Source of the DNA: an uncultured Planctomycetaceae bacterium
GTDB lineage: Bacteria; Planctomycetota; Phycisphaerae; UBA1845; UTPLA1
DNA length: 6,177 bases
Assembly: GCA_938008425.1 (NCBI GenBank)
Contig: CALLKH010000468.1
Location: 1 to 6,177 of the forward strand
Direction of reading: 5' to 3'
Of this stretch, positions 1 through 5,371 are shown piece by piece. Position numbers and translations under genes: made by a program. The notes below the pieces were generated by a model. The model saw only the letters and a list, made by a program, of their open reading frames with translations. It was not told the DNA's origin and ran no database searches. Numbering within the stretch: the stretch's first letter is position 1; each line of letters opens with the position of its first letter.

Positions 1-1008
1 ATCAGCTATGAGGCATTTCGCTGGGAGAACGGCGTCATCGAAGGACTGGGTGACCTGCCGGGTGGGCTATTCTGGAGCGTGGCAGCCGGCATCTCTGGTG
101 ATGGCCAGGTCATTGTCGGGGCGTCATCTTCGGCAGTTTCGAGTGACCGAGAAGCGTTTCGTTGGACTTCACAAGGAGGAATGATTGGCCTGGGTGCTCT
201 CGCGACTGGACCCGGGAAGTCGTCTGGTGCAAATGGGGCTTCCTGGGACGGATCCGTTATCGTAGGGGGAACTTCCAGCCCGAACACTACGTCATTCGAA
301 GCCTTCAGGTGGACCGAGGGTACCGGGATGATCGGTCTCGGTGACTTGCCAGGCGGCCAGTTTAGAAGCACCGCCAACAGCGTCTCGCCTGATGGATCAG
401 TCATTGTTGGACAAGGGCACGGCGTGAACGGCTTTGAGGCCTTTCGATGGACTCAGTCGACGGGGATGATTGGGCTGGGCGATCTGCCTGGCGGAATATT
501 CAATAGCGTGGCATACGCGATGTCGGACGACGGGAATACGGTTGTCGGCATCGGATATGGCGAGAATGGGACACCATCTGGTGACCATACCGCGTTTCGC
601 TGGACTGAATCCGGCGGAATGGTCAGTCTGGGCGCGCTCACCAATGCGTGCACCAGTCAGAGCATTTGTCCCTATAGCGAAGCATTCGATGTATCCGCAG
701 ACGGGTCGATTGTCGTGGGACAGAGTCGAATCGAGGATGGAAGCACGCGGGCGTACATTTGGAGCGAGACTACCGGCATGAGACGTATTTCTTCGATTCT
801 CGAGGACGACTTGGGAATCGACCTTGGTGGTTGGCGATTGCTAACGGCCTATGGGGTTTCGTCTGATGGATTGACGGTCGTTGGCCTGGGGTTGGATCCA
901 AATGGAAATCATCAAGGCTGGATCGCACATGTCCCGGAGCCATCGACGGGAATCCTCGTGATTCTAATCCTCGGACCCATCGCACTGCGTCGCGTCCGAC
1001 GCGGATAG
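1..1008 (+). CDS. HAF-repeat protein with PEP-CTERM sorting signal (5' end missing)
   Basis: The frame is open from base 1 (Ile-Ser-Tyr-Glu-Ala-Phe-Arg-Trp) to a TAG stop at 1006-1008. The start codon lies outside the window, and the first in-window GTG (79) is internal to a repeat, so it is not the start. The visible 335 residues hold six repeats beginning near residues 4, 51, 100, 146, 198 and 251. Each has an (E)AFRWT core, then GMIGLGDLPGG, then a DGSVIVG-like strand. This matches the HAF extracellular repeat family, which probably forms a beta-rich, propeller-like surface domain. The C-terminus (residues 311-335) is VPEP, a hydrophobic stretch and an RRVRR tail: a PEP-CTERM signal, which exosortase-type systems recognise and process. 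The mature protein is therefore probably exported and surface-associated. The fifth repeat carries an insert with two cysteines (residues 217 and 223) that could form a disulfide. No ligand or enzymatic role can be read from the sequence. Confidence 0.9.
   Translation: MSYEAFRWENGVIEGLGDLPGGLFWSVAAGISGDGQVIVGASSSAVSSDREAFRWTSQGGMIGLGALATGPGKSSGANGASWDGSVIVGGTSSPNTTSFEAFRWTEGTGMIGLGDLPGGQFRSTANSVSPDGSVIVGQGHGVNGFEAFRWTQSTGMIGLGDLPGGIFNSVAYAMSDDGNTVVGIGYGENGTPSGDHTAFRWTESGGMVSLGALTNACTSQSICPYSEAFDVSADGSIVVGQSRIEDGSTRAYIWSETTGMRRISSILEDDLGIDLGGWRLLTAYGVSSDGLTVVGLGLDPNGNHQGWIAHVPEPSTGILVILILGPIALRRVRRG
10..900 (+). repeat. Six in-gene HAF repeats, about 46-53 codons each
   Basis: Repeat units start at bases 10, 151, 298, 436, 592 and 751. 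Each opens with codons for (E)AFRW (AYIW in the last) and contains a (D/S)xDGxxxVVG-type strand. Units 1, 3 and 4 share a GLGDLPGG core. Unit 2 has GLGALATG instead, unit 5 has SLGALTN and unit 6 is the most diverged. Spacing of 46-53 codons keeps the frame throughout. The first unit begins just inside the window, so more units probably lie upstream. Confidence 0.85.
931..1005 (+). other. PEP-CTERM sorting signal
   Basis: This segment encodes Val-Pro-Glu-Pro-Ser-Thr-Gly, then a hydrophobic run (ILVILILGPIAL), then RRVRRG directly before the stop. The order of VPEP motif, transmembrane stretch and arginine-rich tail is the defining layout of PEP-CTERM proteins. Such signals imply an exosortase elsewhere in the genome; none is in this window. 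Confidence 0.88.
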
Positions 1009-1037
1009 ACCGGGACACGAATTGAACCCTTCCATAT

Positions 1038-1065
1038 GGGTAACCAAGGACGGGTAACCAGGGAC
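1038..1065. repeat. Tandem 14-bp duplication at the edge of the repeat unit
   Basis: GGGTAACCAAGGAC (1038-1051) is followed directly by GGGTAACCAGGGAC (1052-1065), 13 of 14 bases identical. The second copy runs into the GGGACAGTCACCTGG end of the degenerate repeat at 1061, so this looks like a small duplication at that element's boundary. It lies 30 bp after the stop of the PEP-CTERM gene. I saw no terminator with a T-run here. Confidence 0.6.
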
Positions 1066-1240
1066 AGTCACCTGGTTCTCGCATCACGTTTTCGCCGCAC
1101 GGCGCGTTTCGACTCCTTACCTTCCTGTGCTTCCGGCAGCCGCACCGATGGCAAAGGTCGCACTCGCCGGCGAGGTGCGGGCTCAAGCTGACTTCGAAAC
1201 CCGTTCTCCGCCAACGGCCGTCCGCGGTGGATCGCGACTT
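1061..1240 (-). repeat. Degenerate interspersed repeat, copy A (possible transposase-gene remnant)
   Basis: This segment aligns with 1896-2075 in the same orientation. Both begin GGGAC..TCACCTG. Both then have (A/G)CGTTTCGA followed by a pyrimidine-rich stretch (16 of 22 bases match there), and both have GCTCAAG at an almost equal offset (1181 here, 2017 in copy B; 120 versus 121 bp from the start). The minus-strand reading of 1068-1139 is a basic tail, EGKESKRAVRRKR..., ending in TGA. It resembles the KRSKRARRRRK tail in copy B. Basic C-termini next to such short terminal motifs are seen in REP-associated/IS200-like transposase genes, so I infer a decayed 3' end of one. No catalytic part is present. 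The right boundary is approximate. Confidence 0.5.
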
Positions 1241-1276
1241 GCGGAAAGACCTGGGACGGTCGTCTAATTTGGGCAG

Positions 1277-1294
1277 GGAAACAGGAGACTGTCC
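1277..1294 (+). repeat. Isolated inverted copy of the repeat terminus
   Basis: GGAAACAGGAGACTGTCC is the inverted form of the repeat end found at 1062-1079 (15 of 18 bases match the reverse complement) and at 1897-1914 (14 of 18). It lies just past the 3' end of the lipoprotein gene. With 1896-1914 on the other side, the gene is bracketed by termini in opposite orientation. The bases between copy A and this site (1241-1276) show nothing I can identify. Confidence 0.55.
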
Positions 1295-1317
1295 TTAGCC
1301 GCCCCCTAGTTTCTCAT

Positions 1318-1803
1318 TCAGGGTGCCCGGACCTCATCGCTTTGACTTGGGCAAGAACGGCTCGCCGAATGAACCTCAACACCGGCCTTCGGCCACCCGC
1401 CAGGCTGCTCAATCTTCTCTTTTCTACGCTTAGCCTTCGGAGGCAGCACATATAACTTCCAGTCGGGACTGAGCTCGAGCCTCAGCGTATACTCCCTTTT
1501 ACGGCGGATCAGTTGAACGATATACGGACGATCATGAACATAGGGCCACAGTTTATCTATTGCAATATCCTCGTATGCGATTGATTTACCGGATTTCGTG
1601 TGCACAACAAGAGTGCCTGAACCGTGCCTGATTATGCCTTCCTCCCCTGACTCTAGTTTCCGCGATTGTTCAGTATGCATACTCTCAATTTCAACGACCT
1701 CCGATGTCTGATTCCGTATCGAGACTTGAGGCTGAAGAGGAATACATCCTGCGACAAGGACTGAAATCAGGACAAAAAGGGGCCGGGCGAATTTAATCAA
1801 CAT
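1318..1803 (-). CDS. Predicted small lipoprotein, family not recognised
   Basis: The product is 161 residues if started at the ATG at 1803. That start places a classic lipoprotein signal at the N-terminus: a Lys and Arg, a hydrophobic core (LFVLISVLVAGC), and the lipobox LVAGC with the lipidated Cys at residue 20. The frame can be extended to an ATG at 1893, but the added 30 residues are polar and would bury the signal, so I prefer 1803. The ribosome-binding site is weak (only AGCAGGT just upstream). Residues 21-120 alternate short beta-like segments such as VSIRNQTSEVVEIES and GSGTLVVHTKSG, which suggests a small beta-sandwich. Residues 125-161 are basic, then low in hydrophobic content. The gene is AT-richer than its neighbours: a hand count gives 171 G+C in 360 bases over 1441-1800 (47.5%), against 80 in 120 over 2281-2400. 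It lies between inverted repeat termini, so acquisition by transfer is plausible. Likely location is anchored in the envelope; function unknown. Confidence 0.65.
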   Translation of the reverse strand: MLIKFARPLFVLISVLVAGCIPLQPQVSIRNQTSEVVEIESMHTEQSRKLESGEEGIIRHGSGTLVVHTKSGKSIAYEDIAIDKLWPYVHDRPYIVQLIRRKREYTLRLELSPDWKLYVLPPKAKRRKEKIEQPGGWPKAGVEVHSASRSCPSQSDEVRAP

Positions 1804-1835
1804 GACCTGCTCGCAGTAATTGATATTCCCTGATC

Positions 1836-1860
1836 TCCGCGACGGATCCGATGTCGCGGA
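1836..1860 (-). promoter_or_regulatory. Hairpin upstream of the lipoprotein gene
   Basis: TCCGCGAC (1836-1843) and GTCGCGGA (1853-1860) form a perfect 8-bp stem around a 9-base loop. It begins 33 bases upstream of the chosen ATG at 1803. It could be a 5'-leader structure, an operator-like palindrome, or a relic of the flanking repeat. No convincing -35/-10 pair was found between here and 1895. No function is claimed. Confidence 0.35.
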
Positions 1861-1895
1861 TCGAACAGGTTGAATAGCGGGATGTATAGTCATTC

Positions 1896-2075
1896 GGGAC
1901 TTTCACCTGTTTCTACCCTTACTTCCTTCGTCGCCTGGCACGTTTCGATCTCTTACTCTCCCCCGGCTTTGGTGGTCACCCCGACGGTAGCGGCCGCAGG
2001 CGGCGGCCAAGAGAATGCTCAAGATTGCTGAAAAACCCATCCACGGCCGACGGCCCTCCACGTTGACTCGCTAGC
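1896..2075 (-). repeat. Degenerate interspersed repeat, copy B (possible transposase-gene remnant)
   Basis: This is the second copy of the unit starting at 1061, in the same orientation. It begins GGGACTTTCACCTGTTTCT. The minus-strand reading of 1919-1969 gives a basic tail, KPGESKRSKRARRRRK, ending in TAA. Copy A keeps a related tail (SKRAVRRKR) but is one base out of phase near its end, consistent with decay of a former coding region. Going further upstream in the copy B frame, a TGA appears two codons before the Lys-Pro, so no intact gene remains. The unit fills most of the gap between the lipoprotein gene and the YihY/BrkB gene. The exact right edge is uncertain. Confidence 0.5.
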
Positions 2076-2087
2076 CGCAGCTGCGCC

Positions 2088-3005
2088 CTAGAATTTCAGC
2101 CATGCCTCATTCGCCGATTCGGCTCGATGGTGAGGTGCCCACTCGGCGTCACTCGAGGGTTCGACGTCCGGCCGTCGAAGGAGCGTCTGCACGCGCGTCA
2201 GCTCCGCGCCCGCCAGCATGATCACCGACGAGTAATAGACCCACACGAGAAAGATGACGATCGAGCCGGCCGCGCCGTAGGCCTTGCCGAGATTCAATCG
2301 GCTCAGGTAGAGGCCCAGCAGCATCTTGCCCAGCACGAACAGCACTCCCGCCACGCCGGCGCCGAGGGCGACGTCGCGCCAGTGGAGTTTCATGTCCGGC
2401 AGGTAGCGATAGATCGCGCCGAACAGGAGCGAAATGATCAGGGCGGAGACGAAGAAGTTCACCGTCTGCCACACGAAGAGTTGCTCGGTCCATTCGTAGG
2501 AGAGCAATCGCTGCAATGCCGAGATCGACGTGGTGATCACCACCGACGCGAAGAGCAGCACGCCGACGATCAAGATCATCGCGAGCGAAAACAGCCGTTT
2601 CTTGACCGAACTCCACAGCCGGCGGCCTTTCTTCGGCTGCACCCGCCAGATGACATTGACGGCGTCTTGAAGCGACAGAAACACAATGGCCGCGGCGAAG
2701 AGCGTCGCACCCAGGCCGACGAATCCCGCGCCGAATCCGAACGAGGCCTCCTGCGCGTTGTCGAGGATCGTCCGCACCATCTCGGCGCCGGCCGGACCGA
2801 GGAAGCGGTTCATCTCGTCGATCATCTTCGCCGCAGCCGCCGGTCGGTCCCACCAGAGCCCGGCGAGCGACAGAACAATAAGGATAAGCGGGGCCATCGA
2901 GAGCAGGGTGTAGTAGGAGAGCGCCGCGGACATCCGAAGCGAATGGTGCGCGACAAACGCCGCGAGCGTTCTTCGGGCGAGAAACAAGTAGTGCTTCGGC
3001 GTCAT
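2088..3005 (-). CDS. YihY/BrkB-family integral membrane protein
   Basis: The product is 305 residues, close to the usual size of this family (YihY/virulence factor BrkB; older annotations say ribonuclease BN, now considered wrong for this family). The sequence shows about six membrane segments, near residues 28-50, 90-113, 138-160, 180-200, 211-233 and 246-268. Family hallmarks are the N-terminal SAALSYYTLLSMAPL stretch, the FLSLQDAVNVIW segment with a basic loop after it, and the C-terminal YGAAGSIVIFLVWVYYSS...LAGAELT stretch. A polar tail of about 35 residues follows. The protein should sit in the inner membrane; its substrate or exact role is not settled for the family. The ATG at 3005 has no clear ribosome-binding site. 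The frame stays open for about 20 codons upstream, but I see no other good start there. The gene lies 76 bp downstream of tRNA-Thr on the same strand, with no terminator visible between them, so read-through from the tRNA promoter is possible. Confidence 0.93.
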   Translation of the reverse strand: MTPKHYLFLARRTLAAFVAHHSLRMSAALSYYTLLSMAPLILIVLSLAGLWWDRPAAAAKMIDEMNRFLGPAGAEMVRTILDNAQEASFGFGAGFVGLGATLFAAAIVFLSLQDAVNVIWRVQPKKGRRLWSSVKKRLFSLAMILIVGVLLFASVVITTSISALQRLLSYEWTEQLFVWQTVNFFVSALIISLLFGAIYRYLPDMKLHWRDVALGAGVAGVLFVLGKMLLGLYLSRLNLGKAYGAAGSIVIFLVWVYYSSVIMLAGAELTRVQTLLRRPDVEPSSDAEWAPHHRAESANEAWLKF

Positions 3006-3081
3006 GACGATGGCCCGGCGGCAGCCGTCAAGAGGCCGTTCAAGACGAAGCGCCGCATTTGAGACTGGGTAGGATCTTAAC

Positions 3082-3154
3082 AGCCGCCGAAGGGACTCGA
3101 ACCCTTGACCTGCGGTTTACAAAACCGCTGCTCTACCAGCTGAGCTACGGCGGC
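3082..3154 (-). tRNA. tRNA-Thr (anticodon UGU)
   Basis: The minus strand folds into a complete 73-base cloverleaf. It has a 7-bp acceptor stem GCCGCCG/CGGCGGC, a D arm GCTC-AGCTGGTA-GAGC, an anticodon arm GCGGT-TTTGTAA-ACCGC, a 5-base variable loop, and a T arm AAGGG-TTCGAGT-CCCTT. All stems pair fully. The anticodon at positions 34-36 is TGT, reading ACA (and probably other ACN) threonine codons. The discriminator base is T. The 3' CCA is not encoded (TGT follows the acceptor stem), so it must be added by the CCA-adding enzyme. Confidence 0.97.
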
Positions 3155-3165
3155 GGGCTGTTGAG

Positions 3166-3194
3166 AATAGACTACTTTTTCTCACCGGTGTCAA
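3166..3194 (-). promoter_or_regulatory. Promoter for tRNA-Thr
   Basis: On the minus strand a perfect -35 box TTGACA (3189-3194) is followed after exactly 17 bases by TCTATT (3166-3171; 4 of 6 to TATAAT). The predicted start is near 3158-3160, only a few bases before the mature tRNA 5' end at 3154, which is typical of tRNA genes. This is the best sigma-70-type promoter in the window. It may also supply the YihY/BrkB gene downstream. Confidence 0.7.
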
Positions 3195-3537
3195 ATCGGC
3201 ATTGTCGGAGTGGCGATTGGGACTGCCGGCGTGCGCTGATCTCGGAACTCCGATATCGTGCCGTGCAACCGGCGGAGCGGTCCGTTTCGGCGCGATTGCG
3301 CGGATTCACTTTCAACGCGCGAGTTTCACAGACTTCCGAACTTTGGTTCGAAGAGGGGTTGGGCACTGCCTGCCCGGCGAATCGATGTGGCGACCGTCCG
3401 CCGGATCGCGTGTCAGGCCCGGTCGGCAATAGGGTCCAAAGGCGTTCTTGTTTTCCAAGACATGGAAATGCGGGATGGCCCACCTCTTTCGACGAAGACT
3501 TCGCTGCCTTCGTCGGTAACAACGGTTTCCGATGAGA
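3195..3537. other. Intergenic region, no gene supported
   Basis: This is the upstream part of the 594-bp gap between tRNA-Thr and the radical SAM gene. Several frames are open on both strands, but they overlap each other, lack a convincing ribosome-binding site and resemble no family I know. One long-loop inverted repeat is present: TCGGAGT (3205-3211) with ACTCCGA (3247-3253). No tRNA or other known RNA is recognised. Confidence 0.5.
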
Positions 3538-3601
3538 GGACAATCAGCCGAGAGGATCATCAGCCGAAAGGAGCATCAGTCGAGAGGATCATCAGCCGAG
3601 A
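3538..3601. repeat. Four tandem copies of a 16-bp repeat
   Basis: Four back-to-back units with consensus GGATCATCAGCCGAGA: 3538-3553 (GGACAATCAGCCGAGA), 3554-3569 (GGATCATCAGCCGAAA), 3570-3585 (GGAGCATCAGTCGAGA) and 3586-3601 (GGATCATCAGCCGAGA). Each differs from the consensus at 0-2 positions. A partial unit (GATGAGA, 3531-3537) may precede the array. The 16-bp period is not a multiple of three, which argues against a coding repeat. There are no spacers, so it is not a CRISPR array. It lies about 150 bp beyond the 3' end of the radical SAM gene. Confidence 0.9.
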
Positions 3602-3748
3602 GAGTGTTCGACGCGGGGTCAGCCGCCCGTCTCGGCGTCGCGGCCAAGGGCGCTACACTTTTCAATCGACCGCCGGCCCCGCCCCGTGCTGCATTCTTGA
3701 ACCGCCGTTCACACCGAAACGTCTGAATGCGTGATTGACCCGCCGCCG
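3602..3748. other. 3' flank of the radical SAM gene, nothing recognised
   Basis: This stretch separates the 16-bp array from the stop of the radical SAM gene. It is GC-rich, and I found no stem followed by a T-run that would act as an intrinsic terminator for that gene. No gene is supported on either strand. Confidence 0.45.
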
Positions 3749-5221
3749 TCATATCCCCGCGGCAACCTGGCGAAAGTGATATCCCCGGATGGCGAGTTCG
3801 ATGGCCTCGGCGAATGCGCGCCGGTGGCGGATCCACGAGCGGCAGAGGAACTTCCAGTACTCCCAGCGGCCGGACTTCACGACGCCCATGAGCCACATCG
3901 AGCGCAGCAGCGTGCGAATGTCACGGAGTCGCACGCGCATGCGCGGGCCGGACGGTCGATACTCGCGGAGGAAATTCTGGATTCGTCGGTAGTAATGCCG
4001 GGGTTGATAGAGCTCCGCGACCAGCCGGCGGTAGCCCTCGGTGAGCGCGTTTCGATCGAGCCTCGGAATAAAGTTCAGCGCGGTGCTCACGTTGTTGCCC
4101 GTGCTCTGGCTGAGCAGGCGGCCTTCATGGGTCAGTCGGGTGAAAAGACGCGTGCCGGGAAGGGCGGTGAGCATGCCGACCATCGCGGTGACGACGCCGG
4201 CCTCCTGGATGAAATCGCGTTGATGCTGAAAGATGTCAGGCTGGTCCGTGTCGAAGCCGACGATGAAGCCGCCCATGACCTGGAGGCCGGCATTGTGCAT
4301 CTGCCTCACGGCGGCGACGAGATCGCGCTTCGTGTTCTGGACCTTGCCGCACGCCCCCAGGCTCGTTTCGTCCGGGCTCTCGATGCCGACAAACACGTTC
4401 TTGAATCCCGCCTCGACCATGAGATTCAGAAGCTCGGGGTCATCGACGAGGTTCAGTGACGCCTCGGTGGTGAAGGTGACTCGGGAGCGACGTACGATCC
4501 GCCAGTTGATGATGTTACGAAGGAGTGCCTTGGTCCTGGCCCGGTTTCCGATGAAGTTGTCGTCCACGATGAAGATCGCTCCGTCCCAGCCGGTTGCAAG
4601 GACGGCCTCGATTTCGTCGATCAGTTGCGTCGGCGTCTTGACGCGCGGGACGCGGCCGTAGATCGCGGTGATGTCGCAAAATTCGCAGTCAAATGGGCAT
4701 CCCCTGGAGGATTGAATGGAGAGGGTGACATAGTCGCGAACCCGAAGCAGATCCCAGCGGGGCAGCGGGGTGAGGGTGAGATCGGGGCGACCGGTCGCCC
4801 GGTATTCAGGCTTGAGTTCGCCTGATCGAAGATCCGCGACAAGCGACGGCATGATCTCCTCGGCCTCGCCGATGACGCGCGCCGCGAGTTCCGGGAATCG
4901 CTCGTGGCCCGTGGTGATGAGCGGGCCGCCGGCGACGACGGGCTTCTGGAGTGCCATGGCGCGTGCAACGACCTCGCGCATCGATTCCTCGTGCACGATC
5001 ATGGCGGAGATGAAGACGGCATCGGCCCATCGCAGTTCGGCGTCTCGGAGGTTCCTGACGTTCAGGTCCACGAGCTTGAGATTCCATTCGCGGGGCAGCA
5101 TGGCCGCGACGGTCAGCAGGCCGAGCGGCGGAAATGCGGCCTTCCTGCCGACGAGACGCAGGACATGACTGAAACTCCAGAAGGTATCCGGGGTGCGGGG
5201 GGAAACGAGCAGAATATTCAT
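3749..5221 (-). CDS. Cobalamin-binding radical SAM protein, HpnP-like/DUF4070 type
   Basis: The product is 490 residues. Residues 1-140 look like a B12-binding domain: NILLVSPRTPDTFWSF at the start, PPLGLLTVAAMLP, VDLNVRNL, the VVAGGP turn (95-100) and GEAEE (118-122). The usual DxHxxG cobalamin-ligand motif is not seen, as is common in such radical SAM proteins. Residues 165-350 form the radical SAM barrel, with cluster cysteines C175, C179 and C182 in SRGCPFDCEFC, then IVDDNFIGN, FTTEASLNL, FVGIES (277-282) and GGFIVGFD. The remainder fits the C-terminal DUF4070 region. This set of proteins includes HpnP, the hopanoid C-2 methylase, but many members have unknown substrates, so I claim only a probable methyl transfer or related modification. 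The ATG at 5221 is chosen because GAAGAGG sits 6 bases upstream and the family begins with MN(I/A)LLV. The longer frame to 5308 adds 29 atypical residues and would start at the predicted transcription start. Stop TGA at 3749-3751. Confidence 0.93.
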   Translation of the reverse strand: MNILLVSPRTPDTFWSFSHVLRLVGRKAAFPPLGLLTVAAMLPREWNLKLVDLNVRNLRDAELRWADAVFISAMIVHEESMREVVARAMALQKPVVAGGPLITTGHERFPELAARVIGEAEEIMPSLVADLRSGELKPEYRATGRPDLTLTPLPRWDLLRVRDYVTLSIQSSRGCPFDCEFCDITAIYGRVPRVKTPTQLIDEIEAVLATGWDGAIFIVDDNFIGNRARTKALLRNIINWRIVRRSRVTFTTEASLNLVDDPELLNLMVEAGFKNVFVGIESPDETSLGACGKVQNTKRDLVAAVRQMHNAGLQVMGGFIVGFDTDQPDIFQHQRDFIQEAGVVTAMVGMLTALPGTRLFTRLTHEGRLLSQSTGNNVSTALNFIPRLDRNALTEGYRRLVAELYQPRHYYRRIQNFLREYRPSGPRMRVRLRDIRTLLRSMWLMGVVKSGRWEYWKFLCRSWIRHRRAFAEAIELAIRGYHFRQVAAGI

Positions 5222-5227
5222 CAACAT

Positions 5228-5234
5228 CCTCTTC
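5228..5234 (-). promoter_or_regulatory. Ribosome-binding site deciding the radical SAM start
   Basis: The minus strand reads GAAGAGG, then ATGTTG, then ATG. The GAAGAGG gives a 6-base gap to the ATG at 5221 but none to the ATG at 5227, so 5221 is the likely start. Nothing comparable precedes the far upstream ATG at 5308. Confidence 0.6.
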
Positions 5235-5316
5235 GGGCAGCAATCTGAAGGATCGAGGCGATCGTTCGAAGTTGCCGAATGCCCGACCGTCGCCCGGGGT
5301 CGAGCCATTCCAATAA

Positions 5317-5322
5317 ATTGTA
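5317..5322 (-). promoter_or_regulatory. Candidate -10 element for the radical SAM gene
   Basis: The minus strand carries TACAAT (5 of 6 to TATAAT) in a locally AT-rich patch, predicting a start near 5309 and a leader of about 90 bases. The -35 region (AACCTG at 17-bp spacing) is poor, so the promoter may need an activator or another sigma factor. It lies in the 150-bp gap after the upstream gene, which fits independent transcription of the radical SAM gene. Confidence 0.4.
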
Positions 5323-5350
5323 GTTCGTGCGTCCGGGTGCAGGTTGAGTG

Positions 5351-5370
5351 GCGCCGCTGGTTGACGGCGC
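5351..5370 (-). terminator. Hairpin just after the dockerin-like gene
   Basis: GCGCCG (5351-5356) and CGGCGC (5365-5370) form a 6-bp GC stem with an 8-base loop, one base past the stop of the gene ending at 5372. No T-run follows on the minus strand, so this is not a standard intrinsic terminator. It could still stabilise the 3' end or weaken read-through. Confidence 0.35.
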
Positions 5371-5371
5371 A

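Noticed and set aside
770..1186. Minus-strand open frame of 138 codons
   Set aside because: It overlaps the PEP-CTERM sorting signal on the other strand, and its frame differs from the one that keeps the SKRA tail in repeat copy A.
1804..1893. Longer start for the lipoprotein at the ATG at 1893
   Set aside because: It would put 30 polar residues in front of a clear lipoprotein signal peptide, and it reaches the edge of the flanking repeat.
2071..2091. Terminator formed by CTAGCCGCAGCTGCGCCCTAG at the end of the YihY/BrkB gene
   Set aside because: The perfect part is only the CGCAGCTGCG palindrome with no room for a loop, there is no T-run, and it overlaps the stop codon.
2127..3062. Plus-strand open frame of 311 codons antisense to the YihY/BrkB gene
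   Set aside because: The product is a run of charged residues (Arg, Glu, His, Asp) with no fold or family. It is a GC-rich shadow of a clearly recognisable membrane protein.
3059..3535. Plus-strand open frame with a GTRTLDLRFTKPLLYQLSYGG segment
   Set aside because: That segment is the antisense translation of tRNA-Thr at 3082-3154. It is a familiar kind of spurious protein, and the frame also covers the tRNA promoter.
3172..3543. Minus-strand open frame of 123 codons in the intergenic gap
   Set aside because: It has no ribosome-binding site or family resemblance, has a Ser/Arg-rich random-looking composition, and its end overlaps the tRNA-Thr promoter.
3538..3601. CRISPR array
   Set aside because: The units are only 16 bp and directly adjacent with no spacers, and no cas gene is nearby.
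3731..4459. Plus-strand open frame of 242 codons
   Set aside because: It lies opposite the well-conserved radical SAM gene and shows no recognisable family.
5222..5308. Longer start for the radical SAM protein at the ATG at 5308
   Set aside because: The 29 extra residues are unlike the family N-terminus, there is no ribosome-binding site, and the ATG coincides with the predicted transcription start.
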